Shown here: piece by piece, positions 24,206 to 35,154 of the stretch
Numbering within the stretch: position 1 is the first letter of the stretch
Layout of the letters: every line of letters starts with the position of its first letter
Assembly (NCBI RefSeq): GCF_014352955.1
Contig: NZ_CP060691.1
Span: 186,001-250,000 of the forward strand
DNA: 64,000 nt
Origin: Mycoplasma sp. Pen4
Lineage (GTDB): Bacteria > Bacillota_I > Bacilli_A > Mycoplasmatales > Metamycoplasmataceae
Direction of reading: 5' to 3'
The notes under the pieces: model-generated
Databases searched by the model: none
What the model was told of the DNA's origin: nothing
The model's input: the letters and a program-made list of their open reading frames with translations, nothing else
Translations under genes and position numbers: made by a program

Positions 24206-27200
24206 ATGAGTGAAAATGCAAACAAAAAACGTAAACGCAAATTAGCTATTATAGCTGTTTCGGGAGCATTATTAGGTTTTGGTGGAACAATGGCAATTGC
24301 TATTCCGCTTGCAAAAAATAAAGACAAACCAACAAATAATGTCGATGAAAAACAAAAACAAAAAGAACTAAAAAACAAAATTGCAGATATTAAAGCAAAT
24401 AATCCGGAATTACTTGATAACAAGTTGTTCAAAGATACTGTTTTAGATACTGCCCAAAAAGTTGCTCAAAAAGATAACTTAGATGGAAAAGATTATTACA
24501 AACAAGTTAATAAGTTAACTAAAGCAACTGTAAATTATGATAAAACATACAAAATGAGTGACTTAGCAACAAAATTACTCAATAAATTAGATACTACCGA
24601 CAATAATGATGTTGTAGCATTAACAACTGATATTAGTAATATTGTTGCTAAACTTACAAAAACATTAAAAGAAGACTTTGATAACGAGCAAGTTATCAAT
24701 GATTTAACTTCGCAACTTGAAACTAATATTCAAAAAGGTGAAGCAATTATTACAAAAGAAGTCGATTCATTAGATCAAGTAGTTAAAGATATTGATGCAA
24801 AAATTGAAAACAAATCACCAAAATTAACCGAAAAATTAAATGCATCAAAAGTCGTTGTTGCAAATGGTAATGAAAATAAATTATCAGAAATCAATAAATC
24901 TCTTAATGATTTAATAAATACATCATACAGAGATGAATTAAAACAAGAATTATCAAAATTCAAAACTGAAAACCCAACTTTTGTTTCAAATGAAAAATTA
25001 AACAATGCTGTTATTAAACCAATTGAAGCAATCGCTAATAATGAAGATCTTAACCCAAGTGCATATAAAGATCAACTTGATAACCTTAAAAAATTAAACA
25101 AATTAGCAAATAATTTCAACACTTCAATGAAAGCACAAGATGCTATAAACAAATTAAATACTACTGATGCATCTGTGACAGAGTTAAAAGATCAATTAGA
25201 AGCTCAAAACAATCAACTTAAAACACTTTTAGATGCTCAATTAACCAATCCAACTGATGAAAATGTTACTCAAATTGCTGCACTTGAAGAAACAATTAAA
25301 GCAAACATTACTAAAGCAAATGAATCGGTTAATAATGAAGTGGCTAAATTAGATGAATTAATTAAAAAATATGAATCAGAAATTAATTCAAGATCAGAAA
25401 ACTTCCAAAATGCACTTAACGCTGGTAAAGAGTTAGTTGCAAAAGGAAATGATAACGATTTAAATTCAATCGCAAATGCAATTAAAAATATTGAAGATAA
25501 CTCATATCAAGACAAATTGAAACATGAATTGGCAACATTAAAAGCTAATAACTCAAGATTTAATGATGGTGGTTCTTTACATGATGGATTAATTAAACCG
25601 ATTGAAAAAATAGCAAATACTGATGGACAACCACAAGAAGATTACAAAGTACAAATTGAACGTCTTAAAGCTATAGAATCTCTTGAAGATTATCTTAATA
25701 CTGCTGCAACATTTGTTGAATTCTTTGATAAATTTAATGATTCAGGAATTGATACATCAGAAATTGCAATAGAAACCATTGATAAAGGACAAGAATTTGG
25801 TGAATTACTTTCAAAAGAAATTGATGAGCACAATGGCGAAAATTTAGCAAGAATTCAAGAATTAGACACCTTTTTTAAAGAGAAAAATGCTCTTCTTAAT
25901 GAAATTATTAAACAAGAGATTGCTAAATTAAACGATGAAATCAATAATTTAGAAGCAAAAATTGATCCAAGATCTTCAAAATTCCAAACTAAACTCGATG
26001 AAGCTAAAGCAATTGTTGCTAAAGGTTCAGACAATAAAGTAATCGAAATCTTAAACGCAGCAAAAGAAATTAAAGATGCTTCATACCAAGATGAATTAAA
26101 ACAAGAATTATCAAAATTCAAAACTGAAAACCCAACTTTTGTTTCAAATGAAAAATTAAACAATGATATTATTAAACCTATTGAAACAATCGCAAATAAT
26201 GACACACTTGACCCAAGTGCATATAAAACAGAAATTGAAAGTCTTAAGAAATTAAATCAAAATAAAGAGAATTATGCAACTTCTGTAAAAGCAAGAAGAG
26301 TTTTAAATAACTTAGATACAACTGCTAGTGAAGTTACAAATGTAAAAACACGTATTGAAACAGAACTTGCTAATTTAGAAAACACTTTAGAAGAATCACG
26401 TAATAATTCAGATACAGATAATGAATCTGCAATCGCTGGATTTAATAGCAATTTAGAAACAGCAATAACAGATGCGAATACATTAATTGCTGCCGAAGTA
26501 ACTAAATTAAATGATCTAGTAACAAAAACTAAAGCTGATGTTGAGACAAAATCAGAAAAATTACAAACTGCACTTGATGCTGCTGATTTAATTATCGCAA
26601 ACCAAAACGATAATAAATTATCAGTACTTGCAAAAACAATGGATGATGTTAAAAATGCATCATATCAAGACATTTTAAAACAAATGTTAGCTAAATTTAA
26701 AGCTGCAAATCCAATTTTTGAGACTGACACTGTTTTACATAGTGATTTACTTCAACCAATTGAAGAAGTTGCTAATAATGACGGACTTCAACCAGAAGCA
26801 TATAAAGCAGAAATTGAACACTTAAAAACTATTGACCAATACAAAGATCAATATGTTATGTTTTCTAAATTTAATACATTACTTAAAAAACTTAATAACC
26901 GTAAAGACAACAAAGATGTTAATGACTTAAGAAGAAGCTTATTTACTAAAATAAGTGATTTAGGAGTGAAATTAAATGCTGAATACGAAAACCCAACAGG
27001 TGCTAATACAGCAGAAATTCAACAATTAGCTACTGAAATTCAACAAGGTATTACAAGAGGTAATGATTTAATTGTTGCTGAGACAACTAAATTAAATACA
27101 GCTATTGAAAAATACGAAACTGATATCAATCCTAGATCAACAGAATTCCAAGCTAAACTCGATGAAGCTAAAGCAATTGTTGCTAAAGGTGCAGAAAACA

Positions 27201-30200
27201 ACTTATTAGATATTGAAAATATTACAACAGATATTGAAAATGCATCATACCGTGATGTACTTAGAAATGCACTAAACACATTTAAAGAACAAAATCCAAA
27301 CTTTGTTAGTGATGCAGTATTAAATAGTACAGTACTTCAACCAATTGAAAATGTATTAGATGATCCAGAAGCACAACCTGATGCATTACAAGAGGAAATT
27401 AAAAAACTTGAAAAACTTAATAACTTCAAAGATAGCTACCCAATATTATTAAGTGCTAAAGCTGTGGTTAAAAAATTAAACACTCAAGATCAGGAAGTAA
27501 CTGAACTTAAAGATACAATGGATACTGCAATTGAAAGTTTAGAATCTAAATTAAACCAAAGTCCAGATACAACAACAGAAGACACAAGACAAGAAATCCA
27601 AAACCTTGTTAATGGACTTACTACAAATATTCAAAAAGCAAATGAAATGGTAACTAATAAAGTTGCATTATTAAACACTACAGCTGAAACTGCAAAAACT
27701 GAAGTAGATCCAAAATCAGATAGACTTAATGTTGCATTAGAAGAAGCAACAAATATCATTGCTAAGAGTTCAGAAAACAACTTATCAGATGTAGAAGAAG
27801 CAATTACAAAAATTAAAAACATTTCAGCTCAAGATAAATTGAAAAAAGATCTAGAAGCATTTAAACAAACTAGCCCAGAACTTTTAACTAGTGAAACATT
27901 CATGAACTTTTTCTTATTACCAATTGAAAAAATTGCTTCAGATGATAACTTATCTGAAAAACAATATGAAGCATCGCATTCAAGATTAAATCAATTAAAA
28001 TTAAATAAAAACGGGTTCGCAGCTAGTGTTGATATTTCCAATACACTCGCTAAGTTAGATACAGATTCTCAAGAGGTTGTAGATATCGCAAATGCTTTAA
28101 AAGAAATTAATAAAAAATTAACTCCAGCACTTATTAACGCATTAAGATCAACAAATGATCAACCCGACGCTACACTTGCTGACATAGTTTCTGATGCAAA
28201 TAACAAAATCGCAGAAGCAGAACAATTAATTATCAATAAAGTTGATAGTTTAAGTTCTGAAACAACATCTGCTAAAAATGATGTTCCGGAAGCGAACAGA
28301 ACACCAAGATTAAATGAAGCACTTACAAATGCTAATGCCATTATTGCTAAAAACTTAAATAACAAAATTTCTGAAATTAAAGTTGCTCTTTTAGAATTGC
28401 AAGAAGCAAAACAAGAAGCTATTATAGCAATGGTTCCACGAGGTATACCATATAAAGAACAATTAAAAACAGAAATTGATGAATTCAAACGAAACAATCC
28501 TGATTTAGCAGGAAACTCTGAATTCATGGCAATTGTTTTACAACCATTAGAAACACTTGCTAATAGAGATGATCTTGAAGATTCAGAATTCCAAAACTCA
28601 GTTGGTAAAATAACAAGAATGGCAAGATATGCTGATTCATTTACTCAATTAATTAATGGTGCAAGAACTGTTGCAAGATTAGATTTTGATAGAGATCCTA
28701 ATGTTGCGCAAGTAAAACCTCTTTTAGAGACAAATATTCAAACATTAAAAACAGTATTGAATAAAGAATTCGAAGAAAGTAATGCTGAAAACCAAAAAGC
28801 AATCGAAGCTGCTACAACAAATATTTCAAAAATTATTGCGTTTGCTCAAGGTGATCAGATATTTGGTAAATATAAAAAAGAATTAGAAGACTTCATTGCA
28901 TTCACAAATGGCAGAATTACAAATAAATCAACTAAATTAGAAGCTGCACTTGCTCATGCACAAACAGTAGTAGATAATGCTGATACAGAAAATCTTTCTA
29001 CATTAGTAAATGAAGTGACAACTCTTCAAGAAGCTGCTTACCAAGATTCACTTAAAGCACTTGTCGAAGAATTTAGAGCGCCATCTGAAAATGTTTTCAT
29101 GAGCGATTCATCATTTGTAAGAGATATTTTCACACCTATTGAAACTATTGCAAACGATGATGATTTAACACCATCAGATTATAAAGAAGCATTTACAAAA
29201 TTAACAACATTGAAATCATATAAAGATAAATATCAAACACTCTCAGATGCTTCAGTTGCTCTTGCAAAACTTAACGTAACTAATGATCCAGAAGTTACAG
29301 AATTAAAAAATTCACTTACTACTGCAATGACAGATTTAAGCAATATTTTAACCACACTTTACACAGATTCAAATAATGTAAATACTGATGATATTACAAG
29401 AAATCAAGAATTTGTTAGAACAGATATAGAAAAAGTAAAAACACTTATTATTAGTAAAATAGAAAAACTTGGTGAATTAATTACAAAAACCGAAGAATTA
29501 AATAGTAATCAAACATTACAAGAAACAACTGATGCACTTGAAGCTGCAAAAATAGTTCAAAATAATGGCACAAATAATAACTTAAATGAAATAGTTGCTA
29601 AAACTAATGATTTAGAACATGCATACTACCGTCAAAAATTGCAAGATGATATAAATGCAACATTAACTGAACCTACATATCGTGATAATGGTGCATTTGG
29701 TACTTTTGTAACTGAAGAAATTATGAATAGTATAAATGGATTTGGTGTTACAACAGAAGAGTACAAAGCACTAGCGAATAAACTTGAAAAATCTAAAGAT
29801 TATATTTCTACAATAACAACGGTAGGCGCTTTAAGTGATCTTTTACTTAATTTAGATTATGAAAATCTTCCACTTGATTCCGAAAAACCGAGTTCTCCGA
29901 GAGAAAAAATTCATTCAAAAGCTTTAGAATTAACAGCAAAAGCACAAGCATTAAACACTGCATTAACAAATGCAATTAATGATGCAACACCTGAAAATAT
30001 TCAAGCAAAAGATGAAGCGGATAGATCTGCAACAGAAGATATTGAAAATGCAAAAAATGAATTATTTATACCTGAACTTACTAAACTTCAAGAAACAATT
30101 ACAAGTGCAGAAGAACTTGGAAACGATTCAACACCAAAAATCCAGACTGCATTAAATGAAGCAAAAGAAGTAATGATCGGAAAAGATAATGCAACTTTCT

Positions 30201-31024
30201 CAGAAATTTACAAAGCTAATAATGATTTAAAGGCTGCAATCGCTCCATTCCATGAGCTTAAAGCATTCGAAAAAGATCATGCAACTTTATTAACTAATGA
30301 AGCATTTGAAAGATATTTATTAACTCCTGTTAAAGAAGTTATTGATAATCCAACTTCAACAAATGAAGATATTGAAGCCGCATTACATAAACTTGAATTA
30401 GCTCCTACATATGAAAATGCATACAATAAAATCAATGATTTAAACGGTATACTTTCTAGACTTGACATTCCTCAAATTAGAGAACAAGTAGAAGGTCCAT
30501 TCATAACACCTCTTATCGATGGTATTAATATGGATTTACAAAACATTTACAATGGAACTGCAACTCCTCAAGATGGTTTAAATTCAAAACTTGAACAAGT
30601 TACTACGGTAATAAATGCAATTAAAACAAATGTAATTTATAATCACTTTACTAGTCGATTAGAAGATGTTATTGGTGGTGCTGAAACTGGAGTTCAAGAA
30701 AAAGATTTTGATTTAGAAAATTCACTTAGAGAAGCAAAAGAATTAGTAAGCAATATTGATAATGCCAGAATATCTCAAATACAAAACAAAACAAATGAAT
30801 TAACAAAATTTTATAGAAAAGGACAATTAAGAGATTTTATTACTAAAGTTAAAACTGAAAATGCAGATTTAACAAGTAATTCTGAATTTATGTCTGAAGT
30901 AATTGAACCAGCTGAACGTGTTCTTAATGATCCAGGATCAACAACAGAAAACTATAAAGCTGCTCACACAAAAATATTTGAACAATCAAAAGATTTAAGT
31001 AAATATAGAACTACAACAATTTAA
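24206..31024 (+). CDS. 2272-aa repeat surface protein
   Basis: I do not recognise a named family. The basic N-terminus (KKRKRKLAIIAVSGALLGFG) is a signal-anchor, and the rest is charged, helical and presumably outside the cell. About twelve units of ~193 aa follow, each with a core like SYQDELKQELSKFKTENP, then a PIExIANxxxL segment and a helical linker. The protein contains no TGA codon and apparently no Trp, unlike its neighbours. The ATG at 24206 is chosen because AAAAGGAAAA lies just upstream. A longer open frame from a TTG at 24077 would run through the AT repeat and lacks a ribosome site. It resembles in style the repeat-built Lmp-type surface proteins of M. hominis, but relationship is not shown. 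Related repeats occur in the protein at 35155-38202. Confidence 0.85.
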   Translation: MSENANKKRKRKLAIIAVSGALLGFGGTMAIAIPLAKNKDKPTNNVDEKQKQKELKNKIADIKANNPELLDNKLFKDTVLDTAQKVAQKDNLDGKDYYKQVNKLTKATVNYDKTYKMSDLATKLLNKLDTTDNNDVVALTTDISNIVAKLTKTLKEDFDNEQVINDLTSQLETNIQKGEAIITKEVDSLDQVVKDIDAKIENKSPKLTEKLNASKVVVANGNENKLSEINKSLNDLINTSYRDELKQELSKFKTENPTFVSNEKLNNAVIKPIEAIANNEDLNPSAYKDQLDNLKKLNKLANNFNTSMKAQDAINKLNTTDASVTELKDQLEAQNNQLKTLLDAQLTNPTDENVTQIAALEETIKANITKANESVNNEVAKLDELIKKYESEINSRSENFQNALNAGKELVAKGNDNDLNSIANAIKNIEDNSYQDKLKHELATLKANNSRFNDGGSLHDGLIKPIEKIANTDGQPQEDYKVQIERLKAIESLEDYLNTAATFVEFFDKFNDSGIDTSEIAIETIDKGQEFGELLSKEIDEHNGENLARIQELDTFFKEKNALLNEIIKQEIAKLNDEINNLEAKIDPRSSKFQTKLDEAKAIVAKGSDNKVIEILNAAKEIKDASYQDELKQELSKFKTENPTFVSNEKLNNDIIKPIETIANNDTLDPSAYKTEIESLKKLNQNKENYATSVKARRVLNNLDTTASEVTNVKTRIETELANLENTLEESRNNSDTDNESAIAGFNSNLETAITDANTLIAAEVTKLNDLVTKTKADVETKSEKLQTALDAADLIIANQNDNKLSVLAKTMDDVKNASYQDILKQMLAKFKAANPIFETDTVLHSDLLQPIEEVANNDGLQPEAYKAEIEHLKTIDQYKDQYVMFSKFNTLLKKLNNRKDNKDVNDLRRSLFTKISDLGVKLNAEYENPTGANTAEIQQLATEIQQGITRGNDLIVAETTKLNTAIEKYETDINPRSTEFQAKLDEAKAIVAKGAENNLLDIENITTDIENASYRDVLRNALNTFKEQNPNFVSDAVLNSTVLQPIENVLDDPEAQPDALQEEIKKLEKLNNFKDSYPILLSAKAVVKKLNTQDQEVTELKDTMDTAIESLESKLNQSPDTTTEDTRQEIQNLVNGLTTNIQKANEMVTNKVALLNTTAETAKTEVDPKSDRLNVALEEATNIIAKSSENNLSDVEEAITKIKNISAQDKLKKDLEAFKQTSPELLTSETFMNFFLLPIEKIASDDNLSEKQYEASHSRLNQLKLNKNGFAASVDISNTLAKLDTDSQEVVDIANALKEINKKLTPALINALRSTNDQPDATLADIVSDANNKIAEAEQLIINKVDSLSSETTSAKNDVPEANRTPRLNEALTNANAIIAKNLNNKISEIKVALLELQEAKQEAIIAMVPRGIPYKEQLKTEIDEFKRNNPDLAGNSEFMAIVLQPLETLANRDDLEDSEFQNSVGKITRMARYADSFTQLINGARTVARLDFDRDPNVAQVKPLLETNIQTLKTVLNKEFEESNAENQKAIEAATTNISKIIAFAQGDQIFGKYKKELEDFIAFTNGRITNKSTKLEAALAHAQTVVDNADTENLSTLVNEVTTLQEAAYQDSLKALVEEFRAPSENVFMSDSSFVRDIFTPIETIANDDDLTPSDYKEAFTKLTTLKSYKDKYQTLSDASVALAKLNVTNDPEVTELKNSLTTAMTDLSNILTTLYTDSNNVNTDDITRNQEFVRTDIEKVKTLIISKIEKLGELITKTEELNSNQTLQETTDALEAAKIVQNNGTNNNLNEIVAKTNDLEHAYYRQKLQDDINATLTEPTYRDNGAFGTFVTEEIMNSINGFGVTTEEYKALANKLEKSKDYISTITTVGALSDLLLNLDYENLPLDSEKPSSPREKIHSKALELTAKAQALNTALTNAINDATPENIQAKDEADRSATEDIENAKNELFIPELTKLQETITSAEELGNDSTPKIQTALNEAKEVMIGKDNATFSEIYKANNDLKAAIAPFHELKAFEKDHATLLTNEAFERYLLTPVKEVIDNPTSTNEDIEAALHKLELAPTYENAYNKINDLNGILSRLDIPQIREQVEGPFITPLIDGINMDLQNIYNGTATPQDGLNSKLEQVTTVINAIKTNVIYNHFTSRLEDVIGGAETGVQEKDFDLENSLREAKELVSNIDNARISQIQNKTNELTKFYRKGQLRDFITKVKTENADLTSNSEFMSEVIEPAERVLNDPGSTTENYKAAHTKIFEQSKDLSKYRTTTI
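24931..25007 (+). repeat. 77-bp exact direct repeat, copy 1 (copy 2 at 26089-26165)
   Basis: These 77 bases are identical to 26089-26165, 1158 bp (two repeat units) further on. They encode the DELKQELSKFKTENPTFVSN core. Neighbouring units differ at many positions, so these two were homogenised recently or duplicated late. Confidence 0.9.
26089..26165 (+). repeat. 77-bp exact direct repeat, copy 2
   Basis: Identical to 24931-25007. A second exact pair of 38 bp links this unit with a later one (25989-26026 and 27153-27190). The exact pairs provide recombination substrates that would delete or add whole units in frame. Confidence 0.9.
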
Positions 31025-31057
31025 TAGTCTTTAACTAAAAATAAAGAAGTTCAAAAC

Positions 31058-31093
31058 AAAACACATCACAATTTAAACGTGATGTGTTTTAAT
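31058..31093. terminator. Bidirectional terminator between the repeat protein and uvrC
   Basis: A 12-bp perfect stem AAAACACATCAC / GTGATGTGTTTT with a 9-base loop. A-rich on the left and T-rich on the right, it can serve both convergent genes. Confidence 0.8.
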
Positions 31094-31123
31094 ATTGCTT
31101 AAAATTAGAAGTAAAGGTTTAAA

Positions 31124-32875
31124 TTACTTTTCAAAATTGTTTAAAAATTCTTTTAGAATTTTTGCTTTTTTGGCACCAATAACTTCATTGATTTCGGTAA
31201 TATCAGCAGTAAATATTTTGTTGAAACTTTCAAAATGGTTAAGTAGTTTCTTTTCAGTTTCTTTACCAATACCAGGGATGTTTTGTAGAACTGATTTAGT
31301 AGTGCCCGCTACATATTTGAGTCTCATATTGTTTTTTGCATAAGCATCAACACGCTCCTGCATGCCGCTAAAGAAATCATATTCTAATTGTGTAATTGGA
31401 ATAACAACACCATTAGAATCGAGCAGATTACGTGTTTTATGGTGTTGATTTTTAACTAAACCATATACTTTAACGTTATTTATATTATGTTTTTCTAGTG
31501 CTTTTAAACATGCGTTTATTTGCCTTTTAGCACCATCTACAATAAAAATATCATTACTGTTTAGATTGTTAGTGATATTTGGGTTTTCTTCAAGAAAACG
31601 AGAGATAGTTAAAAACATATAATGATCATCTGAATGTTTAATCTCATCGATAAATTCTTCGTGATTAAATTTTCTAAAATGATTAAAGTATTCACTGAAA
31701 TCCTTATAACAAATAGCTACACCAGTTAAATAGTTATTACCTGTGTGAGAGTTATCAAACATATAAATATGATTGATTTTATTACCTTGATTTAAGGTAT
31801 AGTTTAATCTTAATTGTGTTTCTTTAGTTTGTCTTAATGATGCGATTAATCTTGTACCATTGAGTTTAAAGTTGTTTTCATTATTATCATCTGCTAAATC
31901 TATTATGGTTTTATTTTTACCTTTTTTAGGAAAAATAAACATTTTATGAAAAAATGAAGCATCTCAATCGTAATTTTCATACTCACTATTTATGATTATG
32001 TTGTTTGGTAAATTATTCTCTAAATAAAAACCACTTAAACAATTATCGATTGTTCACTGTTTACTTTGAGTACTATCTCATAGCATTATTTGATTAAATG
32101 AATGTAATAAAGCACCGAAGTGATATCTCAAAACTTGAATACTAAGTACGTCATCATAAAACTTAAATGAAAAAGCATCAATGTTTTTAAAATTAGACAA
32201 CTCAACTATCTGAGTCTCTTTGATATTCTTAAATACCTCTATTACATCTCGGTATTCCTTAGCAAGTTCATATTGCTGTTTTTCAAAACTAGCTAAATCA
32301 TCTCTAATTTCAATGAGTTTATTAACGAATTTATTTGTTTTCAGATTTAGAATATCAACTATTTCGTTGAATTTATCTCTTGCTTCTTTTGGACTAAATT
32401 TCTCGATTTTTAATCCGTTCCTATAGGTAAAAAAGCGTTGTAAAGTACTTATTAATAACTTTGGTTTTAAATTAGTTGTCAATGGTCCAAAATAATAATT
32501 TGAATCATTATTTCAACCTAAGGCATAGGTTTGTTCGATGATTAACATATTATTTCTATCAATCTTGACATGTAAATATATGTTATTTCTTCCGTCTTTA
32601 AGTTTGATATTGTATCTAGGAGCATATTTCTTAATTAACTTCTTTTCTAATTGAAATGCATCGCGTTCTGATGCGGTTTCAAAGATTTCAAAATCATTGA
32701 TTTGTTCAACCATTGAATTAGTTTTATATGAATTAATCGAACCTTGAAAATATTGGTGCATACGATTAAATAAATTCTTTGCTTTACCAATGTAAATTAC
32801 ATTATTATCTTGATCTTTTCAAAGGTAAACACCTGGTTTCTTTGGAACATTTTTAAGTTTATCTAGTACTTTCAT
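31124..32875 (-). CDS. uvrC: UvrC excinuclease subunit
   Basis: A 583-aa nuclease subunit of UvrABC nucleotide excision repair that makes both incisions around a lesion. The N-terminal GIY-YIG domain is seen as PGVYLW...NVIYIGKAKNL. The middle carries the UvrB-interacting region. The C-terminal RNase H-like domain includes IFIVDGAKRQINA with an essential Asp, and helix-hairpin-helix repeats end the protein (LQNIPGIGKETEKKLL). The ATG at 32875 has AAAAAGGT upstream. TGA-Trp codons occur at several sites, including the position after YAL in the N-terminal third. Length is typical for mollicutes. Confidence 0.96.
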
Positions 32876-32897
32876 AATTTAATTTTACCTTTTTATG

Positions 32898-32918
32898 AAA
32901 AAAGCCTGCATAGCAGAC
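32898..32918 (-). terminator. Terminator of the azoreductase gene
   Basis: On the minus strand GTCTGC-TAT-GCAGGC (one G-U pair) is followed by TTTTTTC. The stem overlaps the TAG stop codon at 32918-32920, so the gene ends inside its own terminator. Confidence 0.75.
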
Positions 32919-33514
32919 TAATTTAGATCTAATGTTTCATCAATTTTATCTTTAATTGATGTAGCAGTATCTTCGATAGCAATATCAGATAATGGTTTAA
33001 CTTTTGTTCCAAAGTGTTTGATTGATTTAACACTTTGTGCTCCAAGGAATTTGAATGTACCTTCAAGTCATTCAACGTGTTGACCTCATAAATATCAACC
33101 TTCTGGTGCTCCTTGTGTTGCAACAATGATGACATTTAAATTAGTTAATAAACCAATTGCATCACCTTTTTTAGAATATTTATAGCTAAATGTTTTGTTA
33201 GCCACAGCAATTGAATCAATAAAGTTTTTAACAATTACACTTGGTCCAAAGTTGATCATTGGCATTGAAATAACAAGTGTATCAATTTCTTTAAGTTTGT
33301 TGATTCACATATCTGAATCAATATCATTTCAATATGTTGACATGTTGTTTGCTGTTAAGAAAATTTCAGCATGTTTTGTATTGTTTAAGTTATGTCTCTC
33401 AACTTCAAAATCTGAATGATTTTGATATTGAGTTTCAATGTAATTCATAATATTGAATAAGTGAGATTGTTCATTTGGAATAACATTACCATCTAATAAA
33501 AGTATTTTTTTCAT
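32918..33514 (-). CDS. azoR: FMN-dependent NADH-azoreductase (AcpD/AzoR family)
   Basis: A 198-aa flavodoxin-like quinone/azo reductase using FMN and NAD(P)H, probably limiting oxidative or quinone stress. Visible family motifs are [13 protein letters not shown] (flavin-binding loop), [17 protein letters not shown] and GTFKFLGAQ. Both Trp residues in GWYLWG are TGA, and the frame is otherwise unbroken. The ATG at 33514 is preceded by TAGGAGAA. It diverges from deoB across 244 bp of AT-rich sequence. Confidence 0.93.
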
Positions 33515-33731
33515 TTTTCTCCTAATTTTTACAAAATAATTCTACTATTTTTTCTTAGTTTTCTTTAAAAAATCATTTTAATAATAAAAAAATACTACTT
33601 TTTTAACTTTTTATGATTGATATTTTAGTCATGAAATCAGTGAATTATGACTAGTTCAATTTAATTAAAAAAGTTATTTTTTAATAAAAAAGTTCATAAA
33701 TGTTTTAAAATTATAGCGATATTATACTTAG

Positions 33732-33737
33732 TATAAT
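33732..33737 (+). promoter_or_regulatory. -10 box of the deoB promoter
   Basis: TATAAT 21 bases before the deoB start codon, inside TTAGTATAATG. The -35 region is weak. The ribosome site is AGGAGA. The 33515-33731 spacer is AT-rich with no gene visible. Confidence 0.6.
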
Positions 33738-33758
33738 GTCCAGAATAGGAGAGAAATT

Positions 33759-34946
33759 ATGGCAAAATTTAGACGTGTTTTCATGATCGTTACTGATGGT
33801 CTTGGAATCGGACCAGATAAAGACCAAAACAAATTTGGAGACACAGGAGCTAACACAATTAGATCAGCTTCTATGGTTGAAGAATTCAAAATCGATACAT
33901 GAAAAAAACTTGGGATTGGTAATATAACAGAGTTAAATGGAAATTACCATGTTAAACAACCTTTAGCATACATGGCTAAAGTTCAAGAAGTTTCAAATGC
34001 TAAAGATACATTAGCAGGTCACTGAGAAATGATGGGTATTAAAACACTTGTTCCATTCCCTACATTCACAGAAAATGGATTCCCTCAAGAATTAATTGAC
34101 GAATTATCAAAAGCTTTTGATGGAAGACCAATCGTTGGTAATAAAGCTGCTTCAGGAACAGATATCATCAATGAATTAGCACATGAAGAAAAAGAACGTG
34201 GTGCAATCATTGTTTATACATCAATGGATTCAGTTCTTCAAATCTGTGCTCATGAAGAATGAACAGGACTTGACAACCTTTACAAATACGCAAAAGCTGC
34301 TCGTGAAATTTGTTCATCACGTCCAGAATGAAACGTAGGTAGAATTATTGCTCGTCCATACATCGGTGAAGAAGGAAACTACACAAGAACATTCAACCGT
34401 CATGACTATGCAAACAAACCAAGAGAAATGATTTTAAACGAATTACAAAATGCTGGAGTTGAAGTTATTTCTGTTGGAAAAATCAATGATATTTTCGTAG
34501 GTCAAGGAATTACTCGTCACTTACCAAGTGGTAGCGATGCAAAAGGAATGGACATTACAATTGAATTAGCAGAACAAGACGGAGAAAACCAATTTATCTT
34601 TACAAACTTAGTTCAATTCGATTCACACTTTGGACACAGAAGAAATGTTCATGGTTATGCACAAAACATCGCTGACTTAGATGTTAAATTAGGAAAATTA
34701 ATCAACGCAATGCGTGAAGATGATTTATTAATCATGACAAGTGATCACGGAAACGATCCATTATATCCAGGATTCAACCACACAAGAGAATTCTTACCGG
34801 CTACAATTTACTCTAAATCATTTAAATCACCTAAAGTATTACCTAACTTCACAGGTCTTGGAACATTAGGAAACATTGTTGCAAGAAACTTCGGAGTTGA
34901 AATCATTACAGAAACAGGTGATGATGTATTTGAAAAACTTGTTTAA
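33759..34946 (+). CDS. deoB: Phosphopentomutase
   Basis: A 395-aa enzyme interconverting ribose/deoxyribose 1- and 5-phosphates, which lets the cell recover sugar from nucleosides. It belongs to the alkaline-phosphatase superfamily. Metal- and phosphate-binding motifs seen are [10 protein letters not shown] (N-terminal Asp), KDTLAGHWEMMG (phospho-Thr), [15 protein letters not shown], and SDHGNDP with [11 protein letters not shown]-Trp occurs in GHWEMMG and elsewhere. Full length for the family. It is monocistronic, with its own promoter and terminator. It complements the surface 5'-nucleotidase and the nuclease in nucleic acid salvage. Confidence 0.97.
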
Positions 34947-34970
34947 TAAACAGTTTTAGCTAAATAATAA

Positions 34971-34995
34971 AGGCGGCAGTAATGCTGCTTTTTAT
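34971..34995 (+). terminator. Terminator of deoB
   Basis: Stem GCGGCA / TGCTGC (one G-U pair) with loop GTAA, followed by TTTTTAT. Confidence 0.75.
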
Positions 34996-35097
34996 ATATC
35001 TTTGAGACTTATAAAAAGCATTATTCTAACAAAAAACCTTAATTTAATGCCTGATTTCATGCTTTTGAGTATGGTACGGCAAAATAAGGTGAAAAAA

Positions 35098-35154
35098 TGG
35101 TAAAATATGATTAGTAAAAAGGAGGGTAACTTACTCAAAAGTTACTTTATTAAT
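35098..35154 (+). promoter_or_regulatory. Extended -10 promoter and a Shine-Dalgarno separated from the start by a hairpin
   Basis: TGGTAAAAT (35098-35106) is an extended -10. A strong AAAAAGGAGG ends at 35125, but the first usable ATG is at 35155, 29 bases on. The gap holds a 7-bp stem GTAACTT (35126-35132) / AAGTTAC (35139-35145) with a 6-base loop. When folded, it leaves 9 bases between the Shine-Dalgarno and the ATG, a normal distance. Confidence 0.6.

Larger units (their letters stand above)
24367..31000 (+). repeat. About twelve tandem ~193-aa repeats in the surface protein
   Basis: The unit core recurs near 24367, 24925, 25501, 26080, 26658, 27244, 27825, 28449, 29037, 29623, 30236 and 30810, with periods of 574-624 bp. 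The units are well diverged in DNA except for the exact matches noted separately. The last three units are the most degenerate. Confidence 0.85.

Noticed and set aside
32929-33135. Minus-strand frame inside the azoreductase gene
   Set aside because: Out of frame with the TQGAP-type azoreductase motifs, which read through with TGA as Trp.
35107-35154. ATG 35107 as start of the anchored surface protein
   Set aside because: It is immediately after a -10 box (TAAAAT 35101-35106), so the transcript probably starts downstream of it. The Shine-Dalgarno lies inside this extension.
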